Shown: positions 36,541 to 45,542 of the stretch, piece after piece
How positions within the stretch are numbered: the stretch's first letter is position 1
Layout of the letters: the number at the start of each line of letters is the position of its first letter
Assembly: GCA_903813345.2 (NCBI GenBank)
Contig: CAIIXF020000007.1
Coordinates: 38,154,759-38,218,758 of the forward strand
Source: Owenia fusiformis
Lineage: Eukaryota; Annelida; Polychaeta; Sabellida; Oweniidae
Direction: 5' to 3'
Length of the DNA stretch: 64,000 bases
Made by a program: the position numbers and the translations under genes
Notes under the pieces: model-generated
What the model saw: the letters and a program-made list of their open reading frames with translations, nothing else
Told to the model about the DNA's origin: nothing
Databases searched by the model: none

Positions 36541-37665
36541 ATTGTTGCCCCTAATCTAAAATTTATTATGTTTGCTGATGACACCAATCTTCTTGATAGT
36601 GATTATGATTTAAATGAACTTATGACTAGAACTAATGCAAACTTGAATTCAATAGATGACTGGATAAAAGCAAACAAACTTTCACTTAATATTGGCAAAA
36701 CCAATGCTATTCTATTTGGACCCCAAAAAAATCAAACAAATCTGAATCTTAAAATACGCAATGAGAACATAAATTTCCGGGAAAAAATTGACTTTCTTGG
36801 AATTATTATTGATAAAAACTTGAAATTTAAAGAGCACATAAAATCTGTTGAAACAAAGATTTCTCGCGTCATTGGTTCCCTTTATCACATTAAACATCTA
36901 CTTCAAATAGACAGTTTCAAAACAATTTACTACTCATTGATACACTCTCAATTAAATTATTGCAACATAATCTGGGGTAAGACATTTAAATCATTTTATG
37001 ATCGTCTACATAAACTGCAGAAACAATTCTTAAGGCTAGCTTTAAATAAGGATAGACTTTCTCACTCCGCTCCCCTATTTAAAGATCTTAGAATATTAAA
37101 TATTTTTGATGTCAACAGATATTGTACTGGTCAGTACATGTACAAAATCTTTAATAAGCACCCCAGTCTTCCAAAAAATCTATTTCAAGACTTGTTTGAT
37201 ATCAACATTAATATTCATCATCATTACACAAGACAATTACATTATTTTCATATCCCTAAATGCTCCAAACTTTCCCTTCGCTATCTGGGTCCTAATCTTT
37301 GGAATGCTCTACCACATGATATTAAAAAATGCTCCACTCTAAATATTTTCAAATCTTCATATAAAAAACTACTCATCTATCGATAATGTATAATACCAAT
37401 TTCATACTATACTGTTGATTTTATACTGGTACCTATTTTTGTAACATTTTTACATTGTACATCCTTAGATTAATTGTTAATACCATTTTTATATACCTAC
37501 ATGTAACATAATATAAGTGTTTTCTTTTATATGTAGTCTAGTTGTCATTTTAATGATTTCTGTTAAACCGCAACATATACCCACTAGGGTGTCTAGCGGC
37601 TTGTTTTTATAGTGTATATTATATAAGAATTATGAAATAAATAATTGAATTGAATTGAATTGAAA
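36541..37665 (+). mobile_element. 5'-truncated non-LTR retrotransposon (CR1/L2/Jockey-like 3' end)
   Basis: The frame enters at about 36544 and runs to a stop at 37384-37386 (272 codons from 36568). It opens with FIMFADDTNLL, the RT catalytic FADD box. SIDDWIKANKLSLNIGKT, FLGIIIDKNLKFKEHI and a thumb-like region (LQKQFLRLALNKDR) follow, ending near LGPNLWNALP and KKLLIYR. After the stop comes a short 3' UTR and a tail ending in four TTGAA units near 37645-37665, as seen at the 3' end of CR1/L2-type elements. The endonuclease and the front of the RT are missing. It is inserted in sense orientation in the OTU gene intron and is free of stops over the retained part, so relatively young. Confidence 0.85.
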
Positions 37666-37788
37666 ATAAAAACAAATACATAATCATTACTAATAAGCCA
37701 AATGGGTTGCTCATGAACACCAAATGCAAGGTATAGTAGTGTGTACCAATCGGAAGAAATACCTTACATTTCTCTTATTCATATTCAG

Positions 37789-38122
37789 CCTAATGGTGAG
37801 CATGTTATGACGCTATTTGATTCGGAGGATAATAAAGACTGGCAGCAATTTTCAGCAACCCTTGAATCAACTGAAGATCTCCATACTCGACAATTGTCCT
37901 GGTATACCGATGAGTATATGGTGAGATCGGGTGTATGGGGGGATAATCTTATGCTGTATGCCTTTGCCAAACTGTATAGTATAGATATCGCTATATACTC
38001 TGCTGGAATCGATGAACCATACACAATGACAGCTAATGAAGGACCTGGGGATAAAGAAAGAATGCTAGCAAGACTGGGATATATCTCACGCTTGCATTTC
38101 GTAAGCCTTGTTAACATAACAG
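37789..38122 (+). CDS. OTU protease gene, second exon: C-terminal half of the protease domain
   Basis: The acceptor ttctcttattcatattcag|CCT keeps phase 0 with the donor at 32457. The exon reads PNGEHVMTLFDSEDN, then W-x2-EYM, then GVWGDNLMLYAFAKLYSIDI (the G-x-WGD-x2-x-LxAxA core of OTU domains) and IAIYS, and ends RLGYISRLHFVSL with the catalytic His in H-F-x-S-L. Cys, His and the WGD segment are all kept, so an active protease is plausible. It ends ACA G|GTAAGT, a consensus donor in phase 1. The open frame extends 5' of the chosen acceptor to 37741, but only the tattcag acceptor restores the phase. Confidence 0.8.
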
Positions 38123-38359
38123 GTAAGTATTGCTTTAGAAGTAATGTTTCTTTTTGTCGTTCAATTGATTAATTTTTAATATGAGCATACGGAATGGTGA
38201 CGTTTTCTATGAATTGAAAGAAAAAGGAACGGGTTCAATCAAATGATCTGTGCGATTAAAGTAAAATTGTATTTAAATTATGCTAATTATACTCTCATTT
38301 GGCAAGTATGGTGTTCGTTTTAATTTAGCACATGATGCTATATTTACACGCATTTATTA
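38123..38359. other. OTU gene intron; no other feature seen
   Basis: Short AT-rich stretch between the donor and the inverted-repeat-bounded array. Confidence 0.5.
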
Positions 38360-39644
38360 TCCCACCGAACGAAGTTCGAGAGGTATATAGGAAAGCCGTC
38401 CGTCCGTCCGTCCGTCCGTTTGTCCGGGCGATAACTCAAATACCATTTCACGGATTTGATTCAAATTTTATAGGCTTATGTCTTATGGGTGTAGGACCTC
38501 TGCTCGAGAAGGAATTTTCAATATGGCCACTGAATTCAAAATGGCCGCCATTTTTCGTAAAAAATGTAATCTTTAATAACTCAAATACTAGTTTGCGGAT
38601 TTGGTTCAAATTTAAGTTGCTGATGCCTAGGAAAAAGGGAGTTTGCTCAGAAAGAGATTTTCAAGATGGCCGCTTAATTTCAAAATGGCAGCCATTTTTC
38701 GTAAAAATATGTAATCTTTGATAACTCAAATACAAGTGAACGGATTTGGTTCAAATTTTATATGATGATGCTTAGAGACACAGTAGCTATGTTTGACAAA
38801 AAAATTTCAAGATGGCTGCTGAATTTCAAAATGGCAGCAATTTTTCGTAAAAACGTAATCTTTGATAACTCAAATACCAGTGAACAGATTTGATTGAAAT
38901 TTTATATGTTTATGCCTAAGGACACAGTAGCTCTGTTCAAGAAATAATTTTCAAGATGGCGACTGAATTTAAAGATGGCGGCCAATTTTCGTAAAAACGT
39001 AATCTTTGATAACTCATATACCAGTGAACGGATTTGGTTCAAATTTTATATGATGATGCCTAGGGACACAGTTGCTATGTTCAACAAAGAATTTTCAAGA
39101 TGGCCGCTTTATTTCAAAATGACGGCAATTTTTCGTTAAAAAACATAATCTTTGATAACTCAAATACCAGTGAACGAATTTGGTTCAAATTTTATATGAT
39201 GATGGCTAGGGACACAGTTGCTTTGTTCAAAAATGAATTTTCAAGATGGCCACTGAATTTAAAAATGGTGGCCATTTTTCGTAAAAAACATAAAATGTTG
39301 ATAACTCTAATACCAGCGAACACAGTAGGGACACAGTAGCTCTGTTCGAGGAAGAATTTTCAAAATGGCAGCTGAATTTCAAAATGGTTGCCATTTTTCT
39401 TAATTCAAATTTTATATGCTGATACCTAGGGACACTATAGCTCTGTTCGAGAAAGATTTTCAAAATGATTGCAGAATTGGCCGCCATTTTTAGTAAAAAA
39501 GAATGTAATCTTTGATAACTCAAATTTTAATTTATGGATATGGTTTACATTTTATATGTTGATGCTTAGGGACAAACAAGCTCTGCTCAAGAAGGAATTT
39601 TCAAGATGGCCACTAATAATCTAAATATGTTTTGTTCGGTGGGA
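38360..39644. mobile_element. Element bounded by TCCCACCGAAC inverted repeats, filled by a 145-bp tandem array
   Basis: The left TCCCACCGAAC (38360-38370) and right GTTCGGTGGGA (39634-39644) are inverted copies. The left end continues into a GTCC microsatellite (about 38399-38425). About eight degenerate units of 145-146 bp follow, with phase points (aactcaaatac) at 38433, 38578, 38723, 38867, 39011, 39157, 39303 and 39517. Each unit contains one or two aaaatggcngccatttt-type blocks. It lies in an intron of the OTU gene. No transposase is seen. Confidence 0.8.
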
Positions 39645-39754
39645 TTTGCTACTCCGTGGAGTTGCTGTTTTTCTAGTTCCAAATGTATTTTACTTTAACT
39701 TCGAATGGCTATTATCTGACGATTGGTAGAATTGCGTGATCATTTCGTTTATAG

Positions 39755-40066
39755 ATGTCAATGATGGTGAGATCAGTTGGCGGGTTATGTCTGATAGACT
39801 CGGAGACTTGTTTCTGCAGTTACTGAATTCAGAGGTTGTTGAAGACAGAGAAGCAACAATAGATCTGTTGAGCCAGATGGTCGACAGTTTCTTTGAAGCT
39901 AAGAATAAGAGTGTAAAATGGCCCGATGGTCTTTCTCAACTGGTCGACCAGCTTGTACAACGTGAACTTGAACGAGCAACCGGAGTGGTCCCTGGCTTTC
40001 TCAAGCACGCTGATAGTGAAGAAACCCGGGCTATTATTATGAAGGAATGTGCTCCGAAGGAATCAA
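39755..40066 (+). CDS. OTU protease gene, third exon: helical module copy 1, first half
   Basis: The acceptor cgtttatag|AT is in phase 1 with the preceding exon (G|AT gives Asp), and the exon ends GAA TCA A|GTAAAT in phase 1. The peptide is helical: LGDLFLQLLNSEV, LSQMVDSFFEAKN, WPDGLSQLVDQLVQREL, then FLKHADSEETRAI. It aligns with the exon at 42422-42808 through PDGL-x2-V-x2-L-x2-REL. Both exons have the same GTAAAT donor. The module matches no named domain I recognise and may bind partners or substrates of the OTU protease. Confidence 0.7.
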
Positions 40067-40600
40067 GTAAATATTCATTAAAGCTAAGTTCACGTCAACG
40101 GCGCTTTGATGGCGCTTTAAAGCGCCGTGCAAAGCCGCTCTGCACACCACTTTAAAGCCCCATCAAATCGCTCACGAAAATGGTATTCTCCTCCCCATCC
40201 CGCTCGCGAAAGTTATATTCACCTCCCATTTAAAAATTAAGAGACTTTGAAACGTCAGTAGTATGAAGCCATAAAGTTGTCATAGGATATTTTGAAGAGT
40301 AAAAATATAATAAACTTCTGCTTATGTTTCATACAAAATATAGATGGATTTAAATTTTAAAATTAAAATTTAATAAAGAGAGTTATGAAGATCATGGGTA
40401 AAATACTTATTTACTGGTCGGAATTGAATATGGGTGTATTCCTCGTGGCAAGATTTGCATCGTGTCCCTCGGGATAAACCCCATATTCAATCCTCCCAGT
40501 AAATAACCTCTATAGTATATTTACACACGCGCTCTGGTCAATGAACGTATTTCTATCGAATTTGACATGGAATACAAATAAATGTTAGTCGGCTATAAGT
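40067..40600. other. OTU gene intron with a perfect 16-bp palindrome
   Basis: GGCGCTTTAAAGCGCC at 40111-40126 is a perfect palindrome in a GC-richer patch with further gcgcttt copies around it. The rest is AT-rich. Confidence 0.5.
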
Positions 40601-40610
40601 CATCCCAACC

Positions 40611-40711
40611 GATTTAAACATTTGTAGGTTTGCAAAAGCTGCTTCAATGGTATGAACATATGTATGAGTGACATCTTTGTTGACGACAATGAAGAAAGAG
40701 AACATTCCACT
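40611..40711 (+). pseudogene. Decayed tandem copy of the next exon
   Basis: This 101-bp stretch is a direct copy of 40712 onward, including gatttaaacatttgtag. In frame it reads LQKLLQWYEHMYE and then a stop, because four bases (ATGT) are duplicated. It would not be usable as an exon and shows that exon duplication goes on at this locus. Confidence 0.7.
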
Positions 40712-40728
40712 GATTTAAACATTTGTAG

Positions 40729-40830
40729 GTTTACAAAAGCTGCTTCGATGGTATGAACATATGAGTGACATCTTTGTTGACGACAATGAAGACAGAGCAC
40801 ATTCCTTCCCAGATGGAACTCCTTTAAGAG
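40729..40830 (+). CDS. OTU protease gene, fourth exon: helical module copy 1, second half
   Basis: The acceptor aacatttgtag|GT is in phase 1 (A|GT gives Ser). The short exon LQKLLRWYEHMSDIFVDDNE ... FPDGTPLR ends AGA G|GTACGG in phase 1. It parallels the exon at 43040-43156 (L-x-LL-x2-YE). The same exon order is used in both copies of the module. Confidence 0.65.
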
Positions 40831-40909
40831 GTACGGGGTGACAAAAAATATCCCATTTCCTATGGAATTTGTTTTTGAAGATAATGTTTTAAATTCTTGA
40901 AGTGCTCTG

Positions 40910-42070
40910 ATACGACGTCAGATACTGTACATCACGGCATTTTACTGCATTTTTACATGCGTACTAACTTTTAGAACCTCGATATCTCCACAGCAAAATC
41001 GTATTTTTATACAATTTTTCGTCATCAGTTGAACATATATGTCCATGAAATATTTTGCTTATCGAAATAATTGATTTGGGACTTTTTAAATGAGAATCAC
41101 GCAAGCCGTAGGATGTGACTTTCTATGCTAAAACCGAGTGTGGACTGTAACATTTTGAAACATTTTTCTCAAATTTTCACAATATTTGAATTCGCCATTT
41201 TGAAAAAAACAAACAGATTCTGTGTGATGATGTCATAATATAACAATGCTAATTTAACGCTTATATTTATGCCCAAAAAGTGTGGACAGGCAGAGAGTCG
41301 TACCAACAAGATATATATTTTGATCAATTAAACATTTAATCGTTTGAAAGGTGAATTATTCTTTTTTGATTCCTAAAAGGTATATCATATTCTATATTTT
41401 TATTAAAAAAAACTAGATCATTTCGATTAAAATTCAGTCATAGGGATAAACCTTCAAAACGTTCCAATGTTTCAGCATGTTCTTTTAATTATACCCGTCC
41501 CTACATACAATTGATATCATTTAATTTGAACCAGTATATATTGAGAGGCTTCATTTTATCACCGTAACCCCAAGTGAAGCCTTTACAAAATAAGACTTTA
41601 CGCCGTATACGTTCTCCTTTATTATTCATTGCTTTAAATAAATACAACTAAATATTCGAGTTAAAATAAACTACAAACAATGCATAAACAATCCTTAATG
41701 TTTTCCCTCCGTGTATATCAGTTGAATATGACAAGGGGCTCTGTTAAAGAGTCTAGAAAGACGGTGCGACAACGAGAGCGCATAGCCGAAAAGCGCAACA
41801 AAGACGAAAGCGGGTAGGGTTTGAAATGTCTACTTTCTGGTGATTCTAATTCTGTATATCGCGACACAACATTTTTGAATATAGAATTGTATTGGAGCGC
41901 ACATTAATCTGAACAAAACTTGAAGTTTTTAAGAATTTACACGAATACTAAAACTTTTGCAATTACTGAGAGGGGCATTGCGCATATTTATCGCGTAAAT
42001 CTTTGCATTTTGTCGGTAAAATGAACAATTACAATGTTACGCCGTGATGTACAGTATCTGACGTCGTATC
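40910..42070. mobile_element. TIR element with 30-bp perfect ends inside the OTU gene
   Basis: Left 40910-40939 (GATACGACGTCAGATACTGT... to CACGGC) and right 42041-42070 are exact inverted copies. The flanks end in ctct on the left and start tcta on the right, so a 3-bp TCT duplication is possible. 1161 bp, no transposase frame, so a non-autonomous element. The superfamily is not certain. Confidence 0.8.
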
Positions 42071-42421
42071 TCTATGTATCAAGATGACATCGATAGCATC
42101 GAGCATCATACGATTCTGGTTATTTATACATACCAAGGTTTCAAATGTCAACACGATTCCATAATAGTTAAGAAAATTATTCCAAAATAAAAGAGAAACA
42201 TTATATTGTGACCTTGCAGGACAGTCTTAGGATCCCGATCCTTACGGTTTGGTGTCTCCAATTCTTGAATGACACGATTAATAATATTGAATATGTAGTA
42301 GTTCAAATCGGCCATTGGCGCCTTTCCCACTGTGGAGTTATGTTTAGAAAATTGGTAGTATTTGCATTACTTAATATTAGTATTTAAATTGAAGTAGTAA
42401 TAAGTATTTGATTTTTTCAAG

Positions 42422-42808
42422 GAGCGAATCCTGCTCGTGATAGCAGACATGCTTTCGATGAAGATTCAACGGAACAGCAGAGTGATGAACGTGAACTCTT
42501 ACTAGATAATCCTAACTTTCTAGATAACGTGTTGAGTCTGTTAAGAGATATAGAGAGATTCCTGAATTTTCCACCCCTGTCGTCCAATGAAGAGCTAGAT
42601 GAAAGAGTACAATTGATAAGCAAAATCGTAGACAACTCAATTAAGAATAAACATGATGTACCAGATGGACTTATCAAAATAGTAACGGAATTGGCAAGTC
42701 GTGAACTAAATATGCTGAGTGCCGGCTGTGAACAAATGTTAAAGAAGACTGGAGCCCAAGCTATACAGAATTTCCTCAACAAGAAGAAAGATGCTACAAG
42801 TGAATCAC
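42422..42808 (+). CDS. OTU protease gene, fifth exon: helical module copy 2, first half
   Basis: The acceptor gattttttcaag|GA is in phase 1 (G|GA gives Gly). The exon starts ANPARDSRHAFDEDSTEQQS (a disordered lead-in), then LLDNPNFLDNVLSLLRDIE, LISKIVDNSIKN, VPDGLIKIVTELASREL, and a Lys-rich end. It ends TCA C|GTAAAT in phase 1. It aligns with 39755-40066 and is about 25 codons longer because of the lead-in. Confidence 0.7.
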
Positions 42809-43039
42809 GTAAATTGAATTTTACTGGTATTTTTTAATTTAATAAATATCAATTACATTCAATTTACGCATATCATTTATCGGACATGTGTAACAGGATT
42901 CGTGTCCTTTAATTTTAGACTTGTTTGTTTCATTAAATCAAAGTATTCCTTTAGAATATCTCATGCTACAATGTTACGCAGGTCAGATTGATAGTACCTT
43001 AACATTGCTTTAGTTTACAAGTTTAATTTTATGTTTAAG

Positions 43040-43156
43040 GTGGTCAAATGCAGTTAAATCTTCTTCAAGGATATGAACGTTTGGTTAAGAGCAATACAGA
43101 ATATAACAAGGGACAGACGCCAACCACGTCATCAAATTATGTTCTACCTGGCGGAG
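43040..43156 (+). CDS. OTU protease gene, sixth exon: helical module copy 2, second half
   Basis: The acceptor atgtttaag|GT is in phase 1 (C|GT gives Arg). The exon reads GGQMQLNLLQGYERLVKSNT then a Thr/Ser/Pro/Gly-rich end, finishing GGA G|GTATGT in phase 1. It is the counterpart of 40729-40830. The acceptor has a weak pyrimidine tract. Confidence 0.6.
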
Positions 43157-43266
43157 GTATGTAGTGGTTATCGACTTTCTTATCTTTCTGATCATTCTGT
43201 AGTTGAATGTTGCCCCAAAACACTCTGTTCAAATGTGGTACTTGATGTAGGTCCAAATGGCTTCAG

Positions 43267-43358
43267 ACAACCCATCCCTGGACAACTCATCCCCCGATTT
43301 CCCCTCGAGAAAGTCTTTGTTCACTAGTTCTCAGAAGACAACAGAATCGTCGCTTTAA
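43267..43358 (+). CDS. OTU protease gene, candidate last exon: Ser-rich tail
   Basis: The acceptor caaatggcttcag|AC takes the phase-1 donor at 43156 (G|AC gives Asp). The frame reads DNPSLDNSSPDFPSRKSLFT then SSQKTTESSL and a TAA at 43356-43358. The Ser/Pro/Thr-rich make-up suits a disordered C-terminus. The intron would be 110 bp. A 30-codon open frame can arise by chance, and the pyrimidine tract is poor. Confidence 0.45.
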
Positions 43359-44269
43359 TACCTCACTATTTTTATATAAATGGAAAGAGTTAGAAGTGCA
43401 GATCTTAACCATTTTTGAAGTTTTGTTTACGTAACAAAAGTGCGATATTAAATCGACGGCCGTGTTGTCTTCTGAACTATTTGTTCGCATGTACACATTT
43501 ACATTTTCTTATACATATGATATTCAGCCTACTAGACTACTGGCGAAATAAGGAAAATACAAAAATCGTACCTTTGAGGCTCTGACATTTTGTTACCGAA
43601 ACACTCTGTTTAAAACATAATTGAGTGGAGTACCAGTGTTCATGGAATATATGATTTTGAAACTTAAAACTGATCATGATAACCAATGCATTTAAAAATC
43701 ATTTGAATAATATATGAATTAATAATATTACATTAAATTACTCAAACATGCCAAAGGATGAGTTGTCCAGGGAATGAGTTATCTAGGGGATGAGTTATCC
43801 AGGGGATGAGTTGTCGAGGGGATGATTTGTCCAGGGGATGAGTTGTCTAGGGGATGAGTTTTCCTGTTACCGTCCCAATGGTCAAATTACTCTAAAAGTA
43901 TGCTTTGGCATCCCCAAGTGGGTGCAACCTCGCTAGTACTGCTCAAAGGAACTCTGTAATACTGTTTCAAATATAAATAGGGCCGCCTTCTTGGACTACC
44001 ACATCAGTAAGTGTCTTTCCCCTGGTCTCCAACAGAAACGGACACAATTATCAACGTTGTGGAGGACACATCTTCATTCATCACATGATGTGATATGACA
44101 CCAATGATGAGTCCGAAGTTTTGGTGCTTTGTTGCCCATTGAAGGCATCTTTCATTGTTATGATCGGCCAGTTTTGTTCTCTTTAAAGTTCTCATGACCT
44201 TGCATCCGTTATAAAGCAATCACCTGTTGTCTATAGCTCTGAAGCACGGGTTTTGAAGTGAGGCAGCCA
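43359..44269. other. Gene-poor stretch with an 18-bp minisatellite
   Basis: About six units of ggatgagttgtccagggg lie at 43756-43862. A minus frame at 44219-44004 has no recognisable domain. An imperfect inverted pair (agaagacaaca near 43335; tgttgtcttct near 43465) is present. Confidence 0.5.
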
Positions 44270-44545
44270 TTAATCTCGTAGACTACTGGTTGACTTAAAG
44301 CGATTTTGATGACAGAGCAGGTGGTGGTCTTTTCTTGTATTTTTCTCTCTTGGGCTACCATTGCTTTGACCTTGAGTCACATTCCCGTGCCTTTGGTACC
44401 ACTGAAGAAATTTAGAGACTGCTCCTGACACACCCTTAGGGTCCTGACAAAGGCAGTTTGTTTCATGCCAGAGAGGGCCATCCCTTTGACCTACCATGTT
44501 CTTTTTCTTTATTTTATGGGGCATCCCTTCTAAAAATTCTTCCAA
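44270..44545 (-). CDS. Open frame spanning the left border of duplication copy B (function unknown)
   Basis: Starting at 44545 the frame reads MEEFLEGMPHKIKKKNMVGQ, GPLWHETNCLCQDPKG, VSKFLQWYQ, then NGSPREKNTRKDHHLLCH. The first half is inside the duplication and shared with copy A, where it has a stop. The second half is outside the duplication, so the frame is continuous only here. That fits copy B being the older location. No domain is recognised; it may be an exon or a mobile-element gene piece. Confidence 0.3.
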   Translation of the reverse strand: MEEFLEGMPHKIKKKNMVGQRDGPLWHETNCLCQDPKGVSGAVSKFLQWYQRHGNVTQGQSNGSPREKNTRKDHHLLCHQNRFKSTSSLRD

Positions 44546-45086
44546 CTCAAAATTATATTTTTATAAAATGTGCACAATGATTACAACTAAGATTTAGATG
44601 CCTCTTTCAAATTACCAATATCATGAAGTCATAGAGTCACTTTAGTGAATTCAAGTTTAATCACCCATAAATGTTTTAATTTTCTATACCAATCAGTTGT
44701 ATATGGAAAACTGATGAGGGAATCAGGACACCTTACAAATTGTCAACAAATTAATTGTTATTGTTATTAATTGTTAGTACAGGTAAATAGCAACAATTGT
44801 GCAATTATGAATATGAATGAATACGTGAATAATTTGAATGGAATGCTAGCTTGGTACAATCATAACACACCAAAACACGAGTTCACACAAATTAGTAAGT
44901 ATATCACCACCACAAGTGGTTGCATATTGTAAGTTTTTTTGGGATGGTTTTTTGGCGTAGGTGTTCTACCTTCGACCGTCCACGTCTTTGACATTTTGCA
45001 TGTTAATGTCATGGTAATTTTACTTAGAACCCGTGTAGAACAACGTACGCATGTACAACTTGTCATAGTAACGCCAATTCTAGCAG

Positions 45087-45311
45087 TTGTTTTGTACTCA
45101 AGGGATTTCACAATTGAAGAAGTTGCTGGAGATGTGTGTCCACAGCAACAAAGCAAAGAAAAGAACGTATGAGGAGAAGATAGACTACATACCCGAAGGC
45201 ACTGAGTTTAAAGGTGAGATAAAATGTCATTTTTTGATATATGAACCTCTTAAAATTGTCATTGAAAAGTGCGGGAACTGGACGTTGATAAGGGGAGCAG
45301 CGTTAGTATAA
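45087..45311 (+). CDS. Possible upstream exon of TPR gene B (uncertain)
   Basis: Counterpart of 5601-5810, reading KKRTYEEKIDYIPEGTEFKG and IVIEKCGNWTLIRGAALV before a stop. The same AAAG|GTGAGA donor-like site is present. A second open frame ending here (FTIEEVAGDVCPQQQ) is intact in B and frameshifted in A. It is not clear whether either is translated. Confidence 0.25.
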   Translation: MFCTQGISQLKKLLEMCVHSNKAKKRTYEEKIDYIPEGTEFKGEIKCHFLIYEPLKIVIEKCGNWTLIRGAALV

Positions 45312-45542
45312 GAGTATATTGAACTTTCTTCTTCGAATATTGTCGACAATTTTGATAAAAAATCGACACGTCGTTTGAAAACATGGGATTGTATATTTCT
45401 GGTTCGATTTTTACAATATGAATGAATTCCTGTTTGAGACTTTAATTCAGAAGTCGAATAAATGGGATGTGGGGAAATACTATTTTCATTATAAGTTGAT
45501 ATAAGAGAGGAAAGTTAAATATTTTCAGAGATTACCAAAGCT

